Source of the DNA: Hyperoodon ampullatus
Lineage: Eukaryota; Chordata; Mammalia; Artiodactyla; Ziphiidae
Length of the DNA: 64,000 bases
Assembly (NCBI GenBank): GCA_949752795.1
Contig: OX457056.1
Span: 94,634,942 to 94,698,941 of the forward strand
Reading direction: 5' to 3'
How positions within the stretch are numbered: position 1 is the first letter of the stretch; every line of letters begins with the position of its first letter. This document shows, in pieces, positions 48,996-61,364 of this stretch. The notes under the pieces were generated by a model that saw only the letters and a list, made by a program, of their open reading frames with translations, had not been told where the DNA came from and made no database searches. A program made the translations under genes and the position numbers.

Positions 48996-51900
48996 GTGGG
49001 TATTTAGTAAGTCAAGGTTCCTGTTTGGCATTCTTTTATTCTTTTATTCCCTAGGGGTCATTTCCTCATTGTTTAAAATATTCTCGGGCTTCCCTGGTGG
49101 TCCAGTGGTTAAGAATCTGCCTTCCAATGCAGGGGACATGCGTTCAATCTCTGGTCAGGGAACTAAGATCCCACGTGCCACGGGGCAGCTAAGCCTGCGC
49201 ACCACAACTAGAGAAGCCTGTGTGCTGCAATGAAAGATCCTGCATCCCACAAAGAAGATCCTGTGAACTGCAACTAAGACCTGATGCAGCCAAATAAATA
49301 AATTGAAAAAATAAAAGAATGACCATGTATCACTTTAAAAAAAAAAGAAATTCAATTTCAGAAATAAAATATTCTCATTGTTTCTGTGATTGGAAAATTG
49401 GGCCAGCAAATTCGTTTTTTTTCAATTGTCTTTAATTAAATCTTGAGTAGATACAAAAGTATTCCTTTTTTTTTTAAATTTATTTTTGGCCGCGTTGGGT
49501 CTTCGTTGCTGTGCGCAGGCTTTCTCTAGTTGCCGTGCGCAGACTTCTCATTGCAGTGGCTTCTCTTGTTGTGGAGCACGGGCTCTAGGTGCTTGGGCTT
49601 CAGTAGTTGCGGCACACGGGCTCAGTAATTGTGGCTCAGGGCTCTAGAGCACAGGCTCAGTAGTTGTGGCGCACAGGCTTAGATGCTCCGTGGCATGTGG
49701 GATCTTCCCAGACCAGGGATCAAACTTGTGTCCCCTGCACTGGCAGGCAGATTCTTAACTACTGCACCACCAGGGAAGTCCCACAAAAGTATTTCTGTAA
49801 CATACATACAAGGTGTGAACACTTGTATATACCACTAGCCAGAATAAGAAGAATTTTACCATTACCTTTGAAGTCTCCTGTGTGCCCTGCCCTGCTCCCA
49901 TTCCCTTCCCTCCCCCATTAAGAGGTAACTAGTATCCTGAGTTTTGATTTACTCTTTCCTTGCTTTTCTTTATCATTTTACCATATGTGTTTGTAATCTC
50001 GAATATACATTGTTATATTTGCGTGTCTTTGAACTTTACATAAATTGAATCATAGCACAGGTATTCATTTGTGACTATTTCCACTCAACAGTATGTTTGT
50101 GTTTGTGAGTGTTATCTCTTGTTTTTCTCCCGTAGCTGTAATTCTTTCATTTCCACTGCTGTGTAGTATTCTACTCTGAGAGTACTGCTGTTTACTTACC
50201 CATCCTACCAGTGATGACCAGGAGGTTTGTTTCCAGGTTTTGCTATTCGGGCAGCACTTCTGTGAGCATGTTTGTCTTTGTCTGCCAGTGTACACAGGCA
50301 AGAATCTTCTAGGGTAGACACCTAAATGTGAGATTGCTGGGTCATAGGCAGTGAATGGTCAACACTACCCTAATAGCAGATTATTTTCAAAAGTAGTTGT
50401 ACTGGTTTTCACTCCCACAAGCAGTGTGTGTTTCGGGTTCTCCACATCCTATCTAAACTTGGTTTTGACAGACTGTTGTTTCCAATCTGGTGGGTGTGAA
50501 ATAGAATCTCATTGTGGTTTTAAATTGCATGTCCCTAAATAATAATGAGATTGAGCTTCTTTTCATGGATTTATTAGCCATTAATTTTCTTGCCTAAGAA
50601 ATTTGCCTGTTTAAGCCTTTTACTCGTTTTTCTATTCTGTTGGTTGTCCTTTTACCGATTTCTTTAAGTTCTGTATGTAATTTGGATACTAGTTTGCTGA
50701 TTGTATGCATGCCAGTTTATGGCTTATCTTTTCACTTTTTGTGATGCCTTTTAATGAAATCAGATTAATCAGTCTGATCATTTATGGCTTTCCCTTTTTG
50801 TGTCTTCTTTAAGATATCCTTCCATACCCTGGAGTAATAAAAGTATTCTATACTACATTCTACAAGTTTTATAATTTTACCTTTCGCATTTCAGTCTTTG
50901 CTTTACCTGTGTCCATGTTTATAGTGATGAGTGTGAGTGTGTTTGTTTCTGGATCCTTTCTTATATCTGGATTTTATGTTGTCTTGTGGGTATTTTGTTT
51001 TTCATCTGAATTTTAGAATCAAGTTCCAAATTTTGTTGGGAGTTTGATTGGAATTGTTTTGAATCTGTAGTTCACTTTGGAGAGAACTTGCATTTTATGA
51101 TATTAAGTCTTCTTGTTCATGAATATGGTATGGTTCTCCATTTATCTTGGTCTTCTTTAATGCCTTGCAATAAGGTTTATAGTTTTAAAGACTTTCAATA
51201 AGTTTTATGATTTTATTATTATTATTTTTTTAATGTTTATTTATTTATTTGGCTGTGCCGGGTCTTAGTTGCAGCACGAGGGATCTTTGTTGCCACATGT
51301 GGGCTCTTAGTTGCGGCATGCAGGATTTAGTTACCTGACCAGGGCTCAAACCTGGGCCCCCTGCATTGGGAGCATGGAGTCTTAACCACTGGACCACCAG
51401 GGAAGTCCCAAGTTTTATAATTTTAAAGGCTTTGCACATGTGTTATATTTACCCCTAGGTATTTGTTTATTCCTAGATTTTTAATACTATCGTAAATAAT
51501 AACTCCTGTTAGCATTAATACATTTTTAAGACTTTATTTTTTTTAGAGCAGCTTTAGGTTTATAAGAAAATTGAGAGGTAGGTACAGAGATTTCCCTTAT
51601 GCCCCTTTCCCCACACATGCATAGCCTTTCGCTTTGTTAACACTACTCACCACAGTGGTACATTTGTTACCAAGAATGAACCTACGTTAACAAATCATAA
51701 TCACCCAAAGTCCGTAGTTTACTGTAGGTTTCACTCTTGGTGTTGGGTTTGGACAGATGGATGTCATATAGAGTATTTTAACTGCCCTAAAAATCCTCCG
51801 TGCTCTGCCTGTTCATCTCTTCCCCAGTCCCTGGCAACCATTGATCTTTTTACTGTCTCCACAGTTTTGCCTTTTCCAGAATGTCATATAGTAATTGGAA

Positions 51901-54900
51901 TCAAATAGTATGTAACCTTCTCAGATTGGTTTCTTTCACTTAGCAATACGCATTTAACTTTCCTCCATGTGTTTTCATGGCTTATAGCTCATTTCTTTTT
52001 AGTGCTGCATAACATTCCATTGTCTAGATGTACCACAGTTTATTTATCCATTCACCTACTGAAGGACATCTTGATTGCTTCCAAGTTAGCAGTTATAAAT
52101 AAAGCAGCTATAAACATCCGTGTGCAGGTTTTTGTGTGGACATATGTTTTCAGCTCCTTTGGGTAAATACCAAGGAATGCAGTTGCTGGATAATATGGTA
52201 AGAGTATGTTTAGTTTTGTTAGGAAACTGCCAAACTCTCCTCCAAAGTGACTGTACCATTTTTAATTCCCACCGTCAGTGAATGACAGTGCATGTTGCTT
52301 CACATCCTCACCAGCATTTGGTGTTGTCAGTGCTCTGGATTTTGGCCATTCTAATAGGTGTGTAGTGGTATCTCGTTGTCATTTGAATTTACGTTTCCCT
52401 GATGACATATGCTGTGGAGCATCTTTTCATATGCTTATTTGTGGTCTATATGTCTTCTTTGGTCTGGTGTCTGTCAAGGTCTTTGGCCCATTTTTTTAAT
52501 CTGAATTTTTTTTCTTATTTTTGAGTTTTAAGAGTTTTACTTCTCAAGTAATCTGCCTCTGACCTTCTAGTCCGATTTAGATTATTCCATTAGTATTCTG
52601 TGTATTCCTCAGTCACAGCATTTGTTATGAAATACTATTCCTGTTTTAGTATTGTGTACAGGCACCTGACAGCTGTGTTTGCAATGAATTAATGAAGAAT
52701 GAGGAAATGAATAATGTCTCTAATGAAAGTGTGTGTTTTATTCAACAGTGACAACTGAACGCCCCGTGCAGGTGAAGGTGGTCAAAGTCAAGAAATCTGA
52801 TAAAGGAGATTTCTACAAAAGGCAGATTGCTTGGGCCCTTCGAGACCTTGCTGTGGTAGATGCCAAGGATGCTATTAAAGTATGTTTTTGTTAGTTCTTT
52901 GACATGAATTCAGAAAGTGTCTTTCATTTTATAACATAGTATGTTGTCTTCTAAGATGATCTAAACTTGTTTTGTGACCCAGTAGTTCACCACCTAACCA
53001 GCAATTAGTCTAAAATGTATTATCCAACCTTCCATTCTCTCACTTCTCATTCGCAGGCTACTTAAAATAAGTATGTATGTAAGCTTGTTTCATTGTTTGT
53101 GCTTTTTTTTTTTTTGAGCTACAATTATGTTTGTTCACAGGCTACATAACTAGAGCAAAATAACCTTGACTGTACATTTCTATATTTAGATGAGGTATAC
53201 TTAGTATAAAATCCATAAATTAGTATGGATTTTAAAGTGGTGTGTTGTGTGAGTAGTTTTTTAAAAAAATCATTGTTTTGGTAAAACCTAGTTCAGAAAT
53301 CACAGAAAATATAACCAAAGTGAATCTTCCTTAGGTAATATTGTGGCTCAAGTGATGGCAGTGATAGTGAGTTTCACCCCTTATTTTAAGGACTTTGAAG
53401 AATAAGATATAAGACATTAAATAAGGTATTAAACAAGATTTAAAGAATAAGATGCCTTACACCTTAAGTCACACTCAAACTCCAGGAAAATTGAATAATC
53501 GTGATAAAGGGCCACCTTTATTCCTGACAGTTCAAGGCTTTTCACAGCAATACCCTTTTTTAAAAAAAAAAAGAAATAAAGTAGAGCCCCTCAGGTTAAA
53601 GTAGGTGCTTCTTCCTCTTCAGCCTCTCTAACCCTCCCCCTCATCTTCCTCTGCAGCCCAGAGGCACCTCCAGAGCTCTAGCGAATGCCTTGCACCGCAT
53701 CTACTGTACTGTGGATGGGGCTGATGGCAAGGCTTACAGTACTGTAACTACATGTGCCCATTGACTGAACTCTACAAGTCTCATACAGTGATTAAAAAGG
53801 CACAGAGAAGTGAAAACTACCTTTGTAGAGCAGTCTGATAAAATAAAAATCTGGTTTTATGCTGACCTGGTACAAACCTCTGAGGAACTAAAAGCTGGAC
53901 AGCATGACAGGCAGTTGAGTAAGGTGCAAGAAGATTTTTTTAATGAAGCAGAAACAGCTTTAGGAGACTCCTGCATATCTGTAGAGTTGAGATTTCTTCC
54001 AAAATGTAGAGAATGCCTTTTCTTTAAATATTTTAGGCAAACTGGGCCTTTGCTTTATTCCTAAAAAGCACCCAGTTTTTAGAAAAATGTGGGATGTGGA
54101 AAACGGGGTCTGACAGGTGCTTTGAATGTGGGTGCATGTATATGTATTTGGAAAGAACATGAAAATGAGATTTTAAAAAACACTTCAATTATTTAATAAT
54201 TTCTGTTATGGGAAGGATCAAGAGTAGAGATTTTCTGTTAAGACAAAATACTTCAAAGGCTTTTTAGAAATTCACCTTTATTAAAAAGCCTTTTTCTCTT
54301 CATTAGTTCCACACTTCATAACCCCATTGACTTGTGTAATTCACTAACATTGCTGAATGCTTATTTGAATGCTTTCCTCAGCTGACACCTCATTGCTGAC
54401 TTGCTTAATGGATTTTTTTTCATTTTATGCAGGCACCTTGGTGTGTGTATGCTACATGTGGATATAAAACATAAAATTTTTATACATAGCCTAATATTAG
54501 CCATTTTGCATCACACATTAATAATTTTTTTTTTTTTTGCGGTATGTGGGCCTCGTGCTGTTGTGGCCTCTCCCGTTGCGGAGCACAGGCTCTGGACGCG
54601 CAGGCTCAACGGCCATGGCTCACGGGCCCAGCCGCTCCGTGGCATGTGGGATCTTCCCGGACCGGGGCACGAACCCGTGTCCCCTGCATCGGCAGGCGGG
54701 CTCTCAACCACTGCGCCACCAGGGAAGCCCACATTAATAATTTTTTTAAGAATTTTATTTATTTATGGCTGTGTTGCATCTTCGTTGCTGCGCGGGGGCT
54801 TTCTCTAGTTGCAGTGAGCGGGGGCTACTCTTCGTTGCGGTGCACGGGCTTCTCATTGTCATGGCTTCTCTTGTTGCGAAGCATGGGATCTAGGCACATG

Positions 54901-57900
54901 GGCTTTAGTAGTTGTGGCACACAGGCTCAGTAGTCGTGGCTCCTGGGCTTAGTTGCTCCGCGGCACGTGGCATCTTCCTAGACCAGGGCTCGAACCCGTG
55001 TCCCCTGCATTTGCAGGAGGATTCTTAACCACTACGCCACCAGGGAAGTCCCTGCATCACATATTGGTTTGTGTGAGTGTTGCTGCTGGAGCAGTCAGTG
55101 TCTTTTATGGCATTATGTGAAATATTCCCAGGGAAGAGATCATTTCCCGTCAAGCTTCATATGAGTTGCCAAGACTCTTAGATTTCTTTATAAATACTAA
55201 TGCAATTATTTTTTTTGAATTTTTGAATTTTATTTTATTTTATTTTTTATACAGCAGATTCTTATTAGTCATCCATTTTATACACATCAGGGTATACATG
55301 TCAATCCCAATCTCCCAATTCATCACACCACCACCACCACCACGCCCCTCCACCGCTTTCCCCCCTTGATGTCCATACATTTGTTCTCTACATCTGTGTC
55401 TCAATTTCTGCCCTGCAAACTGGTTCATCTGTACCATTTTTCTAGGTTTCACATATATGTGTTAATATACGATATTTGTTTTTCTCTTTCTGACTTACTT
55501 CACTCTGTATGACAGTCTCGAGATCCATCCATGTCTCTACAAATGACCCAATTTCGTTCCTTTTTATGGCTGAGTAATATTCCATTGTATATATGTACCA
55601 CATCTTCTTTAACCATTTGTCTGTCGATGGGCATTTAGGTTGCTTCCATGACCTGGCTATTGTAAATAGTGCTGCAATGAACATTGGGGTGCATGTGTCT
55701 TTTTGAATTATGGTTTTCTCTGGGTATATGCCCAGTAGTGGGATTGTTGGGTCATATGGTAATTCTGTTTTTAGTTTTTTAAGGAACCTCCATACTGTTC
55801 TCCATAGTGGCTGTATCAATTTACATTCCCACCAACAGTGCAAGAGGGTTCCCTTTTCTCCACACCCTCTCCAGCATTTGTTGTTTGTAGATTTTCTGAT
55901 GAAGCCCATTCTAACTGGTGTAAGGTGATACCTCATTGTAGTTTTGATTTGCGTTTCTCTAATAATTAGTGATGTTGAGCAGCTTTTCATGTGCTTCTTG
56001 GCCATCTGTATGTCTTCTTTAGAGAAATGTCTATTTAGGTCTTCTGCCCATTTTTGAATTGGGTTGTTTGTTTTTTTAATATTGAGCTGCATGACCTGTT
56101 TATATATTTTGGAGATTAATCCTTTGTCCGTTGATTCGTTTGCAAATATTTTCTCCCATTCTGAGGGTTGTCTTTTCATCTTGTTTGTAGTTTCCTTTGC
56201 TGTGCAAAAGCTTTGAAGTTTCATTAGGTCCCATTTGTTTATTTTTGTTTTTATTTCCATTACTCTAGGAGGTGGATCAAAAAAGATCTTGCTGTAGCAT
56301 GGGGAGATCAGCTCAGTGCTTTGTGACCACCCAGAGGGGTGGGATGGGAAGGATGGGAGGGAGGGAGACGCAAGAGGGAAGAGATATGGGAACATATGTA
56401 TATGTATAACTGATTCACTTTGCTGTGGAGCGGAGACTGGTGCACCATTGTGGAGCAATTATACTCCAATGAAGATGTAGAAAAAAAAATAATAATAATG
56501 TTAAATGTGGCTGCTCTGCAAAAAAAAAAAAAAAAATTGAATCTTACTTAACTCTTGAGTGTCAATTTCAAGGTTTCCACTGGCTAAGACTTTGTAATTG
56601 GGGCTGTTTCTTTACTGAAGTAGAAATAAATTTTTAAGATACCTGTGTTAAAAAAAAAAAAAGAAAAAAGCTTGCTGTGATTTATGTCAAAGAGTGTTCT
56701 TCCTATGTTTTCCTCTAATAGTCTTACAGTGTCCAGTCTTACATTTAGGTCTCTAATCTATTTTGAGTTTATTTTTGTGTATGGTGTTAGGAAGTGTTCT
56801 AATTTCATTCTTTTACATGTAGCTGTCCAGTTTTCCCGGCACCACTTACTGAAGAGACTGTCTTCATTGTATATCCTTGCTTCGTTTGTCATAGATTAGT
56901 TGACCAAAGGTGTGTGGGTTTATCTCTGGGCTTTCTATCCTGTTCCATTGATCTATATTTCTGTTTTTGTGCCAGTACCATATTGTCTTGATTACTGTAG
57001 CTTTGTAGTATAGTCTGAAGTCAGGGAGTCTGATTCTTCCAGCTCCGTGTTTTTCCCTCAAGACTGCTTTGCCTATTCGGTGTCTTTTGTGTCTCCATAC
57101 AAATTTTAAGATTTTTTTGTTCTAGTTCTGTAAAAAATGCCCTTGGTAATTTGATAGGGATTGCATTGAATCTGTAGTTTGCTTTTGGTAGTATAGTCAT
57201 TTTCACAATATTGATCCTTCCAATCCAAGAACATGGTATCTCTTCATCTGTTGGTATCATCTTTAATTTCTTTCATCAGTGTCTTATAGTTTTCTGCATA
57301 GAGGTCTTTTGTCTCCCTAGGTAGGTTTATTCCTAGGTATTTTATTCTTTTTGTTGCAGTGGTGAATGAATGGGATTGTTTTCTTACTTTCTCTTTCTGA
57401 TCTTTCATTGTTAGTATATAGGAATGCAAGAGATTTCTGGGCATTAATTTTGTATCCTGCAACTTTACCAAAGTCATTGATTAGCTCTAGTAGTTTTCTG
57501 GTAGCATCTTTAGGATTTTCTATGTATCGTACCGTGTCATCTGCAAACAGTGACAGTTTTACTTCTTCTTTTCCAATTTATATTCCTCTTATTTCTTTTT
57601 GTTCTCTGATTGCTGTGGCTAGGACTTCCAAAACTATGTTGAATAGTGGTGAGAGTGGACATCCTTGTCCACAATTACCTTTTTTTAAAAGAAATTTATT
57701 AAGTATAGTTGATTTACAATGTGTGTTAATTTCTGCTGTATAGAAAAGTGATTTAGTTATACATATATATATTCTTTTTCATATTCTTTTCTATTATGGT
57801 TTATCACAGAATATTGAATATAGTTCCCTGTGCTATACAGTAAGACCTTGTTTATCTTTTCTATGTATAATAGTTTGGATCTGCTAATCCCAAACTCCCA

Positions 57901-60900
57901 GTACATCCCTTCCCCACCTCTCCTCCCCCTTGGCAATAACAAGTCTGGTCTCTATGTCAGTGAGTCTATTTCTGTTTCACAGATAAGTTCATTTGTGTCA
58001 CATTTTAGATTTCACATATAAGTGATATCATATGTATTTGTTCTCTGTCTGACTTACTTCACTTAGTATGATACTCTCCAGTAGCATCCGTGTTGCTGCA
58101 AATGGCATTATTTCATTCTTTTTTATGGCTAAGTAGTATTTCATTGTATATATGTACCACATCATCTTTATCCATTCACCTGTCAATGGACACATAGGTT
58201 GTTTTTCTGTCGTGGCTGTGGTAATAGTGCTGCAGTGAACATTGGGGTGCATTTATCTTTTCAAATTATAGTTTTGTCCAGGTATATGCCCAGGAGTGGG
58301 ACTGCCGGATCATATGGCAACTCTATTTTTAGTTCTTTGAGGAACCTCCATACTGTTTTCCATAGTGGCTGCACCAGTTTATAGTGCAATTACCTTTTTG
58401 TTGTAAGTGAAAGTTTTTAATCTTTTGTCACTTTAATTCTGCTTATTGAGCTATAAATTCATTAGTACATCCATGCTACTGTAATATGATTATACCATAG
58501 GTAAGTCTTGATCCCTAGATTATCCCAGATCTTCACAGTGAAAGTCATATCACTTTCCTTGCCTACTTATGGTCTTTATTACATTTTATTCCCCCTAAAT
58601 AACACCTTAAATTAATTGAATACATGATTAGCCTTCTATAGAACATTAAAAACATTTGAGCCTATTTTTAATTCCTTGGATGTGAGGGAAAGTATACATC
58701 CATATGTTTTCATATTTTATACAGTAGTCAAGTAGTTCTGAATTCAAGGGAGAATATCGAGGCATGAAAATATTTCTGTAATGTGGCTTAAGAGACATGT
58801 AGAGAGCATAGTGCAGTTCTCTCACACCAGTTGAACTTCTTTTTCATTTGAGAGGACCTTAAAAGGCCAGTATTTTTTACTTTTGAGACACCTTTAATTG
58901 TTCTGTATTTTCAGAATTGTAAACAGGAGCAGTCCCTGCTTTTCACCTCATTTGTTCTTGGAAATCACACTAGGGTATAGATTGTATTTTTTCTCACATG
59001 TTATAATGAGAAGGTTCACAGCTGTGAATAATAGCACATTATCAAAGAAAAAGTATAACTCTAAAACCCCATAGGCAATTTTAAAAGAAAAATTAGGTCC
59101 ACATAGAAACCAGAAACCATTGTCATCTTATAAACTAGGAAGCTGAGACACGGGCCATTAAGTAGACATCCTATACTTTCACTCATAGACCTAAGGGGCA
59201 TAGAAAGGAAATTACCAGAACACTGTGTTGTTTTTAATCCAGCTTCTTTTGAGAGGTAAACAAAATTTGTGCTATAAATTGAATTCTCCGAACCATTCTC
59301 TGCAAGTCACTTAGTCGATTTTCTGTGTGTGTGTGTGCGCACGCATGTGTGCACACTTCTTTGCCATCTTATTATGTGCGGGTCCATGTAACCACCGCTA
59401 CAATCAAGATACAGAAGTATTACAACACCTTAAAGAGCTCCCTCAGCTACCTCTTTATAGCACACCCATCCTCTTTCCTCCCCCCAACAATCCCTGACTC
59501 CTGACAACCACTAATCTATTCTCCATCTCATCCATTTCGAGTAGAATTTCATTTTGATTTATTTATAGTTATTGGAGGGTATCTCTTTGTGTAGATATTT
59601 AGGTATGACATTATATAAACATAACTTAGTTTTGCTTGTGTTGACATTACCAGTTTCAGTGAGGGAAAAAACCTTTTAGTCGATTTTTTTTTTTTTTTTT
59701 GCTGCATTGGGTCTGTTGCTACGCACGTGCTTTCTCTAGTTGCAGCGATTGGGGGCTAGTCTTCATTGCGGTGCATGGGCTTCACATTGCAGTGGCTTCT
59801 CTTGTTGTGGAGCACGGGCTCTAGGCATGCGGTCTTCAGTAGTTGTGGCACACGGGCTCAGTAGGTGTGGCTCACGGGCTCTAGAGCACAGGCTTAGTAG
59901 CTGTGGTGCACGGGCTTAGTTGCTGTGCGGCATGTGGGATCTTCCCGGACCAGGGCTCGAACCTGTGTACCCTGCACTGGCAGGCGGATTCTTAACCACT
60001 GTGCCACCAGGGAAGTCCCTCTTTTAGTAGATTTGTAATGGTGATTTTTTTTCCAACAACAGCTTCAGCTTCTTTTTGTTTTATTGAAATATATATTTTA
60101 CAATAATGAAAAGAGGATATGATCAAAAACAATATTTTTTGTATATTTTTCTTTCAGGAAAATCCTGAATTTGATTTACATTTTGAAAAAATATATAAAT
60201 GGGTTGCCAGCAGCACTGCTGAAAAGAATGCATTTATTTCATGCATTTGGAAACTGAATCAGCGATATCTCCGGAAGAAAATTGATTTTGTCAGTGTTAG
60301 CTCACAGCTTTTGGAAGGTAAAGTTAAATAAAAATGTATATGTAAAATCAGGTATATCTATAAGTGAATATATAATTTGGCATTACTCAAAGTATTTAAA
60401 ACTCTGAATTATCTTTTTTGTAAAGGAATTTTAAGATAATTTTTCTTATTGCAGAAGTGATGCTTGTTCATTATAGAAAACTGATTCATTAAATTAAATG
60501 AAAATCACTTATAAACTTAATCCTCGGAGATAACTATGCATTTCTATGCATACTGAAATGCTTTTTTTAAAATAAAGAAATTTATGTTGCTACCTAACAT
60601 GGCTTTTCATATAATGTTTCATGAACATTTTCCATGTTATTAAACACTTACCCCAACATTATTTTTAATGGCACCATAGTATTCCATTGTATTGGATATA
60701 CTATAATTTTTTAACTAATCACTTAAAAAAATTTTTCCAATCTTTGCTTATCTTAAACAGCTCTGAGATGAATATCCTTGTAGCTGTATTTTTGTGTAGA
60801 GTGTAGGTGTAGTGTTTAAGAAACAACTCTGGAGTCAGACTGCCTGGGTTCAAATACTGGCTTTGTCACTTACTATAGCTGTGTGACCTCGGGTTACTCT

Positions 60901-61328
60901 ATGTTTCAGTTTCTCATATGTCAGAAACAGAGATAATAATAGTATCGACTCCATAGGATTGTTTTAAGGATTAAATTAATATATGAACATGATGAGAACA
61001 ATGCCAGATATATAGTAAGAACTCAATTATATATTAACAATCATTATTCTATTATCAGGATAAAGTCCTAAGACATGAGGTTAATTAGGGTATTTTAGAT
61101 CAGTATGTCTTCAGGAATATTACTAGGGATTATTTTGTGTTATAAGAGAAAAACTCTACTGTTAATTGTTGAAAACATACAATGAGGTTTTTCTCTTTTA
61201 AAATTTCTTTTATGAAGACATACACATTGTGAGAAGATGGGTTCTGTTGCCTTGCGGATGCAATTTGTGTTGTATTCTTTATCTCAAAGAAAGCAATTGA
61301 AGTAACAGCAGGTGGACAGAGTTGTTGC

Positions 61329-61364
<36 letters not shown>

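Noticed and set aside
48872..49054. 60-codon frame continuing past the EXOC1 exon 2 donor
   Set aside because: The frame beyond 48995 is intron read-through. The consensus donor and the match of the next exon show where coding stops.
53810..54064. 84-codon frame in EXOC1 intron 3
   Set aside because: It starts on a free ATG in intronic DNA, has no recognisable motif and no splice-site logic. Length alone is not enough.
55442..56458. 338-codon frame on the - strand as a host gene
   Set aside because: It is the L1 ORF2 C-terminus joined by chance to the inserted 56.3-kb sequence, which supplies a false N-terminus.
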